From Acidithiobacillus sp. (GTDB lineage: Bacteria; Pseudomonadota; Gammaproteobacteria; Acidithiobacillales; Acidithiobacillaceae), in contig JAPTWR010000137.1 of assembly GCA_028065135.1 (NCBI GenBank), positions 1 to 48,616 of the forward strand: DNA of 48,616 nucleotides, in the 5' to 3' direction. Made by a program: the position numbers and the translations under genes. Position 1 is the stretch's first letter. Every line of letters starts with the position of its first letter. Positions 1-7,672 of the stretch are shown piece after piece. The notes under the pieces are model-generated. The model ran no database searches and was not told the origin of the DNA. It saw only the letters and a program-made list of their open reading frames with translations.

Positions 1-178
1 GTACCTGGCCGCTGACCTTCATCAGGCCCTGAATCACGGCATTCAACTGACTGTCGACCTGATCCAGCCGCCCCAGTGTGGCGACGGTACGCTTTTTGAC
101 CTTTCCGGCATCATCCCGGTAGGACTCAACAAGCTGGACATAGCGGCGGCTGCCGGAGGTGGTAATCTTCACATGCAT
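1..178 (-). CDS. IS1634-family transposase, N-terminal fragment (runs off window)
   Basis: Read on the minus strand from an ATG at 178, the frame is open to the window edge (59 codons). It begins MHVKITTSGSRRYVQLVES and continues with a basic KVKKRTVATLGRLDQ segment. This is the usual opening of IS1634-type (IS4 superfamily, DDE) transposases, where a YVQLVESYR stretch is followed by an 'LGRL' motif. The catalytic residues would lie outside the window. The element is oriented away from the flagellar cluster. Family assignment is by recalled similarity. Whether the copy is intact cannot be judged. Confidence 0.7.
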   Translation of the reverse strand, partial: MHVKITTSGSRRYVQLVESYRDDAGKVKKRTVATLGRLDQVDSQLNAVIQGLMKVSGQV

Positions 179-596
179 GCCTCCACTTTATCAGCGTTCA
201 TAGGCATGTCAATAAAAGAGCATAAGTGACATAACGTGCCACCACAGAGGTTTTAGAAAATAGGCGCTGAAACCCCTATAAATGCTGGGGCAGCGTTACG
301 AAATTGACGATTTTTGCCGATGAATTGTCGAACTCGGGAGGCAAGGACATTGCAGAGGTCGAGAAGCGTTTGACGCTGTGGAAGAAGACCAGGAGGCAGC
401 GACGCGATTGATGGCTATCCCCGTGTGGGCTATTGACGGCAACCTCCATTTACTGAATGCAGGATCAATGGGTTACAGCCACCTTGACAGAAAATGATGA
501 TGGACTAAATAGCAGTACACGCAGTGCCGCATATTTAGCGCTCCAAGAAATGGAGTATGACCGTGAATAACATCAAGAAAGGAATGCTACACCAGA
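179..596. other. Insertion-element flank and unassigned spacer
   Basis: This 418-base stretch holds the upstream end of the IS1634-type element and then sequence leading to the sigma-54 activator. The element's terminal repeat probably lies within about 290-345, but the other end is not in the window, so no boundary can be fixed. A short frame, 324-497, stays open on the plus strand. Its internal ATG at 411 would give a 28-residue peptide (MAIPVWAIDGNLHLLNAG...). I do not recognise it. It may be the 3' remnant of a gene interrupted by the insertion. No RNA gene is seen. Confidence 0.4.
484..511 (+). promoter_or_regulatory. Possible sigma-70 promoter for the flagellar activator
   Basis: TTGACA at 484-489 is a perfect -35 hexamer. 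It is followed after 16 bases by TAAATA (506-511), a weak -10. It lies 86 bases before the ATG of the sigma-54 activator and is the only recognisable housekeeping-type signal ahead of it. Pattern reading only. Confidence 0.3.
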
Positions 597-1679
597 ATGG
601 ATGATACCGAAATTATTTATCACGGCGAAAAAATATCAAAAAAAAATCCAGAGCCGGCCAAATTCCGGCGATCTTTGGCGAACATCGTCGGGAAATCCCC
701 TGTCTGGGTCACGATTCTCAATGAGGTGACGGCGCTATCCCATTCTCCATCGACGGTTACGGTGCTCCTAACCGGCGAGACGGGCACCGGAAAGGAAGTA
801 ATTGCCCGCGCCATCCATGAAACGTCCGATCGCGCTGGCCATCTGTTCATTCCCATCAATTGCGCGGCCATCCCTGGAGATCTGCTGGAATCCGTACTGT
901 TCGGACATGAAAAAGGAGCATTCACCGGGGCCTATGCTAAAAACTTAGGCAAATTCGAGCAGGCCGAAGGCGGGACAATACTGCTGGATGAGATCGGCGA
1001 GATGCCCCTTTCCCTGCAGGCCAAACTGCTGCGAGTGCTGCAGGAGAAGCAGGTCGATCGGATCGGCGGACGGGAGCCGGTCCCAGTGAATGTTCGCATC
1101 ATCGCCGCCACGCATCGCGATCTTCAAAAAAAAGTGATTCACCGGGAATTCCGGGAGGACCTTTATTACCGACTGAACGTCTATCCCATCGAGCTTCCGG
1201 CATTACGTTCACGCAGGGATGATATCCCTTTGCTGGCGGCCCACGCCGCTGAAAACCTGATAAAGCGGGGATACCCGGAGGTGCGGTTCGCGGCGGACGC
1301 GGTGGAAGCGATGATGGGTTACGCTTGGCCAGGCAACGTGCGCGAATTGGTGAATCTGGTGGAGCGGATCGCAGTCCAGAGCGCGCATGATAAGAGGGAA
1401 GAAACCACCGCGGCGCATTTGCCATCCCATTTATTGGGTGCGGCGGACGCCGCCATCGCGCAGGTGCGCCCCCCTTGCACGGCGGGCGCGACCAATTTGC
1501 CTGACGGAAAATCCCTTCCGGAATATCTGGTCGATATCGAACGTGAAATCATTAGCGCCGTGATGCGCGAGGCTCTCGGCAACGTATCGCATGCCGCCCG
1601 GAGGCTGGGCATGCCCAGAAGCACGCTGCTATCGCGGATACAGTCGCTCTCGTTGCGCAGGTTCGGTGGGGTCGCTTAA
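597..1679 (+). CDS. Sigma-54-dependent flagellar activator without receiver domain (FleQ/FlrA/FlrC type)
   Basis: A bacterial enhancer-binding protein that would hydrolyse ATP to remodel sigma-54 RNA polymerase at flagellar promoters. The AAA+ domain covers about residues 30-260: Walker A GETGTGKE at 60-67, the sigma-54-contact loop GAFTGA at 107-112, Walker B TILLDEIGE at 127-135, and an arginine-finger region near REDLYYRLNVYP. A Fis-type helix-turn-helix (GNVSHAARRLGMPRSTLLSRI) closes the protein. Only about 29 residues precede the AAA+ domain, so neither a receiver nor a FleQ-type N-terminal domain is present. The ATG at 597 has AAAGGA 13 bases upstream, a rather long spacing. It lies just before the sigma-54 promoter of flgB and is the obvious candidate master activator for the cluster. 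The FleQ/FlrC subclass cannot be decided from sequence alone. Confidence 0.9.
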   Translation: MDDTEIIYHGEKISKKNPEPAKFRRSLANIVGKSPVWVTILNEVTALSHSPSTVTVLLTGETGTGKEVIARAIHETSDRAGHLFIPINCAAIPGDLLESVLFGHEKGAFTGAYAKNLGKFEQAEGGTILLDEIGEMPLSLQAKLLRVLQEKQVDRIGGREPVPVNVRIIAATHRDLQKKVIHREFREDLYYRLNVYPIELPALRSRRDDIPLLAAHAAENLIKRGYPEVRFAADAVEAMMGYAWPGNVRELVNLVERIAVQSAHDKREETTAAHLPSHLLGAADAAIAQVRPPCTAGATNLPDGKSLPEYLVDIEREIISAVMREALGNVSHAARRLGMPRSTLLSRIQSLSLRRFGGVA

Positions 1680-1694
1680 TTGACGTGACCACCA

Positions 1695-1716
1695 TACATG
1701 ATTGTATTTTATCATG
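1695..1716. promoter_or_regulatory. Nested palindromes upstream of the flgB promoter
   Basis: ATACA-TGAT-TGTAT (1695-1708) overlaps CATGAT-N8-ATCATG (1697-1702 / 1711-1716). Both sit in the short gap between the activator stop codon and the -24 element of the flgB promoter. They may be an operator or an activator binding site. They are too close to the promoter for a classical -100 enhancer, so the role is open. Confidence 0.3.
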
Positions 1717-1724
1717 AAACAACG

Positions 1725-1740
1725 TGGCACTTTAATTGCA
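1725..1740 (+). promoter_or_regulatory. Sigma-54 promoter of the flgB operon
   Basis: TGGCACTTTAATTGCA carries the -24 GG and -12 GC dinucleotides at the strict sigma-54 spacing and matches TGGCAC-N5-TTGCW at every defined position. Transcription should start near 1751, about 30 bases before the flgB ATG. Confidence 0.9.
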
Positions 1741-1781
1741 TATCATACGTTTATCATTGATGGCGACGAGGGAATCACCTT

Positions 1782-2138
1782 ATGCTGGAAGGCATCACCT
1801 ATTTTGGCAAGGCGCTGGCTTTACGCAACGCGCAGTTGGACGTATTGACCAGCAACCTTGCCAATGCGTCCACGCCTGGATACAAGGCGAAAAACCTCAA
1901 TTTTCGGGAGGCGTTCGCTCATGCGTTACACGAGTCAGGCAACCAGTTGGGCGATTTGTCTCGTTATACCCAATACGAGCGCGGAAATCCCGTCGGACTG
2001 GACGGAAATTCCGTGAGCCCACAGCAAACCATGATGCAAATTACCCGTACCGCCCTGAACAGCGAGGCTGATGAATCGTTCGCGGCGGGCTCCGCGCAAA
2101 GCATGATCGATGCGATCAACACGTCAACGGTCTACTGA
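1782..2138 (+). CDS. flgB: Flagellar proximal rod protein FlgB
   Basis: Rod subunit of 118 residues, the usual FlgB length, exported by the flagellar type III apparatus and assembled between the MS ring and the distal rod. The N-terminal heptad region contains the rod/hook signature LDVLTSNLANASTPGYKAKNLNF. The C-terminus (SAQSMIDAINTSTVY) is the amphipathic helix that pairs with it. It is the first gene of the flgBCDEFGHIJ operon, and flgC follows after 13 bases. The start has GAGGGA upstream. Expression is expected from the sigma-54 promoter at 1725. Confidence 0.93.
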   Translation: MLEGITYFGKALALRNAQLDVLTSNLANASTPGYKAKNLNFREAFAHALHESGNQLGDLSRYTQYERGNPVGLDGNSVSPQQTMMQITRTALNSEADESFAAGSAQSMIDAINTSTVY

Positions 2139-2151
2139 GAAAGGAATCCAC

Positions 2152-2562
2152 ATGTCCATCATCAACGCCCTTACCGTCGCCGGCGCCGGAATGTCCGCGC
2201 AGAACCAGCGGCTGGCGACCGTCGTGAGCAATCTTGCCAACGCCGACAGCGTGACATCCAGCACCGGCACACCGTACAAGGCGCGCGAGATGGTATTTGC
2301 CGCCGTGCCGCTACGGAGCGTCGCCGGCGACGTGCCGCTGGAGAGTGTGCGGGTGGCCGGTGTCGTGCAGAGCAAGGCGCCAGCGCGGCTGCTGTATGAA
2401 CCGGGCAACCCTCTGGCGGATAAGGCGGGTTATGTGAAGACGTCCAACGTGAATCCCATCGAGAGTATGGTGGACATGCTCTCCGCTTCACGCGCCTACC
2501 AAGACGACGTCACCGCAGCGAATGTTCTGAAAACCGTCGCCATCAAGACGCTAGCTCTTTAA
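2152..2562 (+). CDS. flgC: Flagellar proximal rod protein FlgC
   Basis: Rod subunit of 136 residues. It starts at the ATG at 2152 with AAAGGAAT just upstream, not at the earlier in-frame ATG inside flgB, because MSIINALTVAGAGMSAQNQRLATVVSNLAN is the normal FlgC opening. It contains NLANADSV near the N-terminus and the conserved C-terminal NPIESMVDMLSASRAYQDDV segment shared by rod proteins. Together with FlgB and FlgF it forms the proximal rod. It lies 13 bases after flgB and 22 bases before flgD. Confidence 0.93.
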   Translation: MSIINALTVAGAGMSAQNQRLATVVSNLANADSVTSSTGTPYKAREMVFAAVPLRSVAGDVPLESVRVAGVVQSKAPARLLYEPGNPLADKAGYVKTSNVNPIESMVDMLSASRAYQDDVTAANVLKTVAIKTLAL

Positions 2563-2584
2563 TCAACAACACAGGAGAACCTTC

Positions 2585-2956
2585 ATGTCCATCACTTCCG
2601 TTCTGAATAGCGCACAGCCGGTTTCCCAGGCGGTACCGGCCAGCGCCGTGACCAATGGTGTATCTTCGACCGCATCCGCTTCGGGCGCATCCGCATCCGG
2701 GCAGATGTTGACGGAGCAGGATTTCCTCACCCTGCTCATCACCCAGCTACAGAACCAGGATCCCACGAAGCCCGCGAGCGATACGCAACTGGCGCAGGAG
2801 ATGGCCGGTTTCACCACCGCTAACGGTATGTCTAGCGCGGATACCTTGCTACAGCAAATTAGCACGGAGATGAGCAGTCTGAATACGGCATTGGGCATCG
2901 GAACATCCGGTATGGCGGCACCCGTCTCGTCATCTTCCACAACCACCGCCGCCTGA
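2585..2956 (+). CDS. flgD: Short hook-capping protein FlgD (core domain only)
   Basis: The hook cap scaffold needed for FlgE polymerisation. Residues about 43-100 carry the family core LTEQDFLTLLITQLQNQDP, followed by a TQLAQEMAGFTTANGM segment. The protein is only 123 residues, whereas typical FlgD is around 220. It stops after a Ser/Thr/Ala tail, so the C-terminal Tudor/Ig-like half is absent. flgE begins 15 bases after the stop, leaving no room for a frame-shifted remainder. Position between flgC and flgE supports the assignment. Whether the missing domain is supplied elsewhere is unknown. Confidence 0.88.
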   Translation: MSITSVLNSAQPVSQAVPASAVTNGVSSTASASGASASGQMLTEQDFLTLLITQLQNQDPTKPASDTQLAQEMAGFTTANGMSSADTLLQQISTEMSSLNTALGIGTSGMAAPVSSSSTTTAA

Positions 2957-2971
2957 CAGGGGAACAAAGAC

Positions 2972-4228
2972 ATGGGATATAACACTGCCGTTAGCGGGCT
3001 GGACGCGGCGCAAACCGATCTCAACACCATTGGCAACAACATCGCCAATGTCAATACCGTGGGGTTCAAGGAATCCAACGCCCAATTCGGCAATTTGTAT
3101 GCGGCATCCCTGGCGGGTGCGGCGGGATCCAGCACCACGCCCGGCATCGGCGTGTCCACGGTGGACCTTTCACAAAGTTTTACGCAGGGCAACGTTCAGA
3201 CCACCGGCAATCCCCTGGATATGGCCATCAATGGCGGCGGGTTCTTCGTCGTCAACAATAACGGCACCATGGATTATACCCGTAATGGGCAGTTCCATGT
3301 GTCCGCCAACGGCACGTTGGAAAACAATGGGGATCTTCCGGTGCAAGGGTTTCAGCCGGTCGCCGGCGGTTCAGGCGGGTTCTCGACCATCTTGAGCAAC
3401 CTGACTATCAACGAGTCCGCCATGCCGCCGCAGGCCACCACCCAGGCGAATCTGGTGGCGAATCTAAACGCTAACGACACGCCCATCAATACGGGCACCA
3501 CGCCGTTCAGCGTCAGCAATCCCGCAAGCTACAACAGTTCCACCACCATGCAGGCCTATGACAGCCTGGGCAATCCTCAGGATGTCACCCTGTATTTCGT
3601 GCAGGCGTCCGGTACCGGCGGAGCCAATCAGCCCAACCAGTGGGACGTTTATTACGGCGCAGGTAACGGCAGCGGGTCCACTGTGTCATCCGGTGCCCTG
3701 ACCACGTTGACCTTCAATAACAGTGGTCAATTGACCTCGGGAGCGACTGGCACCATCAACGTGCCCGCATGGGGCGACGGATCCGCAGCCAGCAGCATTG
3801 GCGTCAACCTTTCCGGGACTACGCTGACCAGCGCCTCTTTCGCCGTGACATCGGAAAACATCAACGGCTATGCGCCCGGCACCTATTCGGCGATATCCGT
3901 GCAGAGCAACGGCACCATCGACGCGAATTACACCAACGGGCAGAGCAAGGCCATCGGCAAGCTGGCGCTCGCCAATTTCGCCAATCTCCAGGGGCTCTCA
4001 CCAATAAGTGGCAATCTGTGGAGCGCCACGGCAGCAGCTGGCAACCCGCTGGTCAACGCGCCCGGCACCGCAGGGCTTGGGGTGATCCAGTCCGGCGCCG
4101 TGGAGGCATCCAATGTGGGGCTGTCCTCGCAACTGGTGGACATGATCGTCGCGCAACAGGCGTATCAGGCCAACACCAGCACCATCAAAACTCAGCAGCA
4201 GGATACGCAATCCCTGCTACAACTGTAA
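2972..4228 (+). CDS. flgE: Flagellar hook protein FlgE
   Basis: Structural protein of the hook, 418 residues, a normal proteobacterial size. The N-terminus (MGYNTAVSGLDAAQTDLNT, then NNIANVNTVGFKES) and C-terminus (VEASNVGLSSQLVDMIVAQQAYQANT) are the paired helices of the axial family. The middle is rich in Ser, Thr, Gly and Asn, as in the exposed hook domains, and contains the LDMAINGGGFFVV motif common to hook/basal-body proteins. It lies 15 bases after flgD and 34 bases before flgF. Exported through the flagellar gate and capped by FlgD during assembly. Confidence 0.95.
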   Translation: MGYNTAVSGLDAAQTDLNTIGNNIANVNTVGFKESNAQFGNLYAASLAGAAGSSTTPGIGVSTVDLSQSFTQGNVQTTGNPLDMAINGGGFFVVNNNGTMDYTRNGQFHVSANGTLENNGDLPVQGFQPVAGGSGGFSTILSNLTINESAMPPQATTQANLVANLNANDTPINTGTTPFSVSNPASYNSSTTMQAYDSLGNPQDVTLYFVQASGTGGANQPNQWDVYYGAGNGSGSTVSSGALTTLTFNNSGQLTSGATGTINVPAWGDGSAASSIGVNLSGTTLTSASFAVTSENINGYAPGTYSAISVQSNGTIDANYTNGQSKAIGKLALANFANLQGLSPISGNLWSATAAAGNPLVNAPGTAGLGVIQSGAVEASNVGLSSQLVDMIVAQQAYQANTSTIKTQQQDTQSLLQL

Positions 4229-4262
4229 TCCATCTGCACGAAGGCTATACGGAGGCTGAATC

Positions 4263-5009
4263 TTGGAAGGATCGCAATACATCGGCATGACCGGTATGCT
4301 GGCCGCCGCCCGCAGTCTGGATGTCACCGCCAACAATCTGGCGAATTCCAGCAGCACCGCCTTCAAGGCGGAGCGGGCGGCCTATCGTGCGGTGCCGTTT
4401 TTTTACCAGGGATTGCCCAACCGGGTGGATACCGTCGCGCAAGAGAACGGGGTCAACTGGCAAGAGGGACCGATTCAGCAAACGGGCCGGTCGCTTGATG
4501 TCGCCATTAACGGGCCAGGGTTTTTCGTAGTCCAGGACGCAGGCGGCGCTCAGGCGTATTCCCGTGCGGGCAATCTCGACGTTACTAGTCAAGGTATGCT
4601 GGTCAACGCCAATGGTCAGGCGATTCTGGGCACAGGGCAGGCGCCCATCTATGTGCCACCCAACGCGCAGGTTAGCATCGCTCCGGACGGCGCAGTTTCC
4701 GTCATTCCGAATACGCCAAATGCGCAGGCGGCCGTTGTGGGGCAGATTTTGGTTATGAACCCAAATCCGCAATCCTTGCAACTGGCGGGCAACGGCACCT
4801 TCGCCCCAGCGAACGGCGCTGCGATCAATCTCAAGAACGGTATTGCCGCGAATCTGGTGCCAGGGGCACTGGAGGGCAGCAACGTGAATCCGGTCACCAG
4901 CATGGTCAACATGATCAGCGACTCTCGTCTGTTCCAGTGGGAGACGGAGGCTGAACAAACCATCGCGGCGGATCAGAAGGCCGCCGGCAATATTCCGACC
5001 AATCTCTAA
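4263..5009 (+). CDS. flgF: Flagellar rod protein FlgF (TTG start)
   Basis: Proximal rod component, 248 residues. The start is a TTG at 4263 with a GGAGG ribosome site at 4251-4255, seven bases upstream. The next in-frame ATG would remove the conserved opening. Family features are DVTANNLANSSSTAFKAER near the N-terminus, SLDVAINGPGFFVVQD, and the C-terminal LEGSNVNPVTSMVNMISDSRLFQW segment. It sits in the canonical position between flgE and flgG. Confidence 0.93.
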   Translation: MEGSQYIGMTGMLAAARSLDVTANNLANSSSTAFKAERAAYRAVPFFYQGLPNRVDTVAQENGVNWQEGPIQQTGRSLDVAINGPGFFVVQDAGGAQAYSRAGNLDVTSQGMLVNANGQAILGTGQAPIYVPPNAQVSIAPDGAVSVIPNTPNAQAAVVGQILVMNPNPQSLQLAGNGTFAPANGAAINLKNGIAANLVPGALEGSNVNPVTSMVNMISDSRLFQWETEAEQTIAADQKAAGNIPTNL

Positions 5010-5030
5010 TATCAGGAGGAGCACGATTTC

Positions 5031-5813
5031 ATGTTAGGCGCACTTTCCACCATCCGTACGGGGCTTGAAGCCGATCAGACACAGATCAACGTCATCGCCA
5101 ACAATCTGGCCAACGTCAACACCACAGGTTTCAAGCGCCAACGGGCATTGATGCAGGATTTACTGTACCAGCAGGCGCAGCAGCCGGGCGCGCTATCCTC
5201 CACCCAGACCAGATTGCCTATCGGATTACAGTTGGGTACCGGCGTGCAGGTTGTGGGTACGCAGCCTATTGAAACACAGGGGAGTCTGTCGCAAACGGGG
5301 GACAGTCTGGACGTGGCCATCAACGGCAACGGGTATTTTCAGGTGTTGGAGCCGAACGGCACGATGGCCTATACGCGGGACGGCTCGTTTCAGTTGAATC
5401 AGAACGGGCAGATGGTTACAGCCAATGGCTATCTGGTGCAGCCTCCCGTGACCATTCCCGCCAACACGCAGTCCATTACGGTGGCCCAGGATGGCACCGT
5501 CACCGTGCAGTTGCCGGGGCAGGCCGTCGCTACGCAGGTGGGCCAACTACAGCTGGCCACCTTTCAGAATCCCGCGGGGCTACAGCGGCTTGGAGACAAT
5601 CTGCTGATCCAGACGGGCGCATCCGGTGCGCCGAATGTCCAGCAGCCGACCATCAACGGCACTGGGGCGGTCATGCAAGGCTATCTGGAATCCTCCAACA
5701 CCAATGTGGTGAACTCCATGGTGGACATGATCACCGCGCAACGGGCGTACCAGTTGGGCACCAATCTGGCGAGCACGGCGAACCAGATGTTGGGTTATCT
5801 GGCGAACATCTAA
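5031..5813 (+). CDS. flgG: Flagellar distal rod protein FlgG
   Basis: Distal rod subunit of 260 residues, the standard length. The N-terminal MLGALSTIRTGLEADQTQI, then NNLANVNTTGFKRQRALMQDLLYQ, and the C-terminal YLESSNTNVVNSMVDMITAQRAYQ are diagnostic. AGGAGGAG lies just upstream of the ATG. The stop codon overlaps the flgH start by one base (TAATG), implying translational coupling. FlgG forms the drive shaft through the L and P rings encoded by the next two genes. Confidence 0.95.
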   Translation: MLGALSTIRTGLEADQTQINVIANNLANVNTTGFKRQRALMQDLLYQQAQQPGALSSTQTRLPIGLQLGTGVQVVGTQPIETQGSLSQTGDSLDVAINGNGYFQVLEPNGTMAYTRDGSFQLNQNGQMVTANGYLVQPPVTIPANTQSITVAQDGTVTVQLPGQAVATQVGQLQLATFQNPAGLQRLGDNLLIQTGASGAPNVQQPTINGTGAVMQGYLESSNTNVVNSMVDMITAQRAYQLGTNLASTANQMLGYLANI

Positions 5814-6538
5814 TGGCCCGCCCCTTTCAGGAGGCAAACCTCTTAAGAACGGCCATTTTGTCCGTCCTGTTCGGTGGCATCATGCTTGCCGGATGCGCGC
5901 CGGGCATGCCCTTTCACAAAAGCACGCCCTTCGCGCCATTGCCTATGCCTCCCATGTCCATGCCGGGCAAGGCATCCATTAATGGCCAAGTTTACCAGCG
6001 AGATACCGCTGAAAACTGGTATTCCGACCACCAGAACTGGCGGGTGGGTGACGTTATCACGGTCAACATCCAGGAGAACGCTACGGCCAGCAACGCCATC
6101 AACAACACCACGAGCCGGAAGAGTTCCATCGGCGATGCCATCAGCAGCTTTTTTGGTCTACCCCTGTCCATCGGCAACGTGGGCGGCACCCCTATTTCTC
6201 CGAACGTCACCGGGACTTCCAGCATCAGCAGCGCGGGTGCCGGCGCATCACAGCAGAGCAACACGCTCATCAGTACGATCTCAGCGACGGTGACCCAGGT
6301 TCTGCCTAACGGGAATCTGGCGATCCTGGGACAGACCCGGCTGAATTCCGGTGCGGGCACGGGGGCAGAGTGGATACGCATCGCCGGCATTGTTCGAGAA
6401 GAGGACATCGTCAACGACGCCGTGGCATCCACGGAAGTGGCGAACGCTCGTGTGGAATATAGCGGTACCGGGCAAGGATACGAAGCGGCCCGTATGCCTT
6501 GGCTGGCGCGGTTTTTTCTGAGTCTTTGGCCTTTTTGA
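5813..6538 (+). CDS. flgH: Flagellar L-ring lipoprotein FlgH
   Basis: Outer-membrane L-ring protein of 241 residues. The signal peptide ends in a lipobox LAGC with the lipidated cysteine at residue 28. The mature part has the family motifs NWYSDHQNWRVGDVITVNIQENATASN and a C-terminal GTGQGYEAARMPWLARFFLSLWPF. The start overlaps the flgG stop by one base and the stop overlaps the flgI ATG by one base (TGATG). An L ring requires an outer membrane, so this gene supports a Gram-negative host. Confidence 0.94.
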   Translation: MARPFQEANLLRTAILSVLFGGIMLAGCAPGMPFHKSTPFAPLPMPPMSMPGKASINGQVYQRDTAENWYSDHQNWRVGDVITVNIQENATASNAINNTTSRKSSIGDAISSFFGLPLSIGNVGGTPISPNVTGTSSISSAGAGASQQSNTLISTISATVTQVLPNGNLAILGQTRLNSGAGTGAEWIRIAGIVREEDIVNDAVASTEVANARVEYSGTGQGYEAARMPWLARFFLSLWPF

Positions 6539-7671
6539 TGGGGGCGCGCGAAGTGCGTAAAAGGATGCCGAAATGGTTGCTGATGTTCTGTTTGTTAGCG
6601 GTGATGCTGTCCTGCGTTGCGCAAACCGTCGAAGGCACTACCATACAAAGCCTGTCCCGCATAGGCGGTAACCGTTCCAACCGGGTAATCGGGTATGGTC
6701 TTGTGGTAGGCCTTCCGGGGACGGGCGACCAGACCACGGAAATCCCGTATACCACCCAAACCATCACGAATATGCTGCGGCATATGGGCATCAACTTGCC
6801 CGCCGGACAGTTCATGCAACCGAACAATGTTTCAGCAGTCATGGTGACCGGAAACATTCCGCCCGAAGCGCAACCCGGCCAGAAATTCAATGTCACCGTC
6901 TCCGCCATGGGCAACGCCAGCAGCCTGCGCGGCGGAATACTTCTGATGACAGAACTGCACGGCGCCAGTGGCCAGGTTTACGCTCAGGCGCAGGGTTCCC
7001 TGCTGGTCACCGGAGCGTCGGCGCAGGGTGCCACGGCATCGTTGACGATCAATAATCCTGACGTAGGCCGCGTAGAGAACGGCGGCGTCGTCGAGGTTCC
7101 GATGCCGACTGCGAATACCACCGCAAGCGCTGTGACCCTGATGTTGCGCCGCCCCGATTTCGTGACGGCGGCGCGCATGGTGGAGGCCATCAACCTAGTG
7201 TTTCCAGGAAGCGCTATTGCTCAAGGGTCGGGGGTCGTCCAGGTGCGCGCGCCGTCCGATCCGAACGCCCGCGTGGGCTTTTTAGCTGCGCTGGAACAGA
7301 TTCCCGTACACCCCCCAAAGCCCGTGCCGACGGTGGTTATAAACGCACAGGACGGGACGGTGATTATGGGTGCGAACATCCGCATTTCCCCGTGCGCCGT
7401 GGCGACCGGCAGTCTTTCCGTGAGCGTGCAGAATAACCCGCAGGTCAGTCAGCCAAACATGTTTGGGCGCGGGGTCACGGTGGCAGTCACTAACACCAAG
7501 GTCAAGATCAAGTCGCACAAGGCGCATCTGGTACTGCTGGACAAGTCCGCCTCTCTGGAGGGCGTGGTACGCACCCTGAACACCGTTGGCGCCACCCCGG
7601 CGCAGCTGGTGTCTATCCTGGAGGCCATGAAGGCGGACGGGGCGCTGCATGCGCGGCTCAAGGTAATCTAA
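6538..7671 (+). CDS. flgI: Flagellar P-ring protein FlgI
   Basis: Periplasmic ring around the distal rod, 377 residues from the ATG at 6538. That start overlaps the flgH stop; an earlier TTG at 6499 inside flgH gives an implausibly long leader. A Sec signal peptide follows (KWLLMFCLLAVMLSCVAQTVEG). Family signatures are NRVIGYGLVVGLPGTGDQT near the mature N-terminus and the C-terminal VRTLNTVGATPAQLVSILEAMKADGALHARLKVI. The internal ATG at 6565 is an alternative start. FlgA (30858-30124) would be its periplasmic chaperone. Confidence 0.94.
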   Translation: MGAREVRKRMPKWLLMFCLLAVMLSCVAQTVEGTTIQSLSRIGGNRSNRVIGYGLVVGLPGTGDQTTEIPYTTQTITNMLRHMGINLPAGQFMQPNNVSAVMVTGNIPPEAQPGQKFNVTVSAMGNASSLRGGILLMTELHGASGQVYAQAQGSLLVTGASAQGATASLTINNPDVGRVENGGVVEVPMPTANTTASAVTLMLRRPDFVTAARMVEAINLVFPGSAIAQGSGVVQVRAPSDPNARVGFLAALEQIPVHPPKPVPTVVINAQDGTVIMGANIRISPCAVATGSLSVSVQNNPQVSQPNMFGRGVTVAVTNTKVKIKSHKAHLVLLDKSASLEGVVRTLNTVGATPAQLVSILEAMKADGALHARLKVI

Positions 7672-7672
7672 A

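Noticed and set aside
945..1425. Several open frames antisense to the sigma-54 activator
   Set aside because: They are shadows of a GC-rich gene, with no family motifs or ribosome sites.
2110..2151. FlgC starting inside flgB
   Set aside because: The ATG at 2152 has AAAGGAAT and gives the canonical FlgC N-terminus and length.
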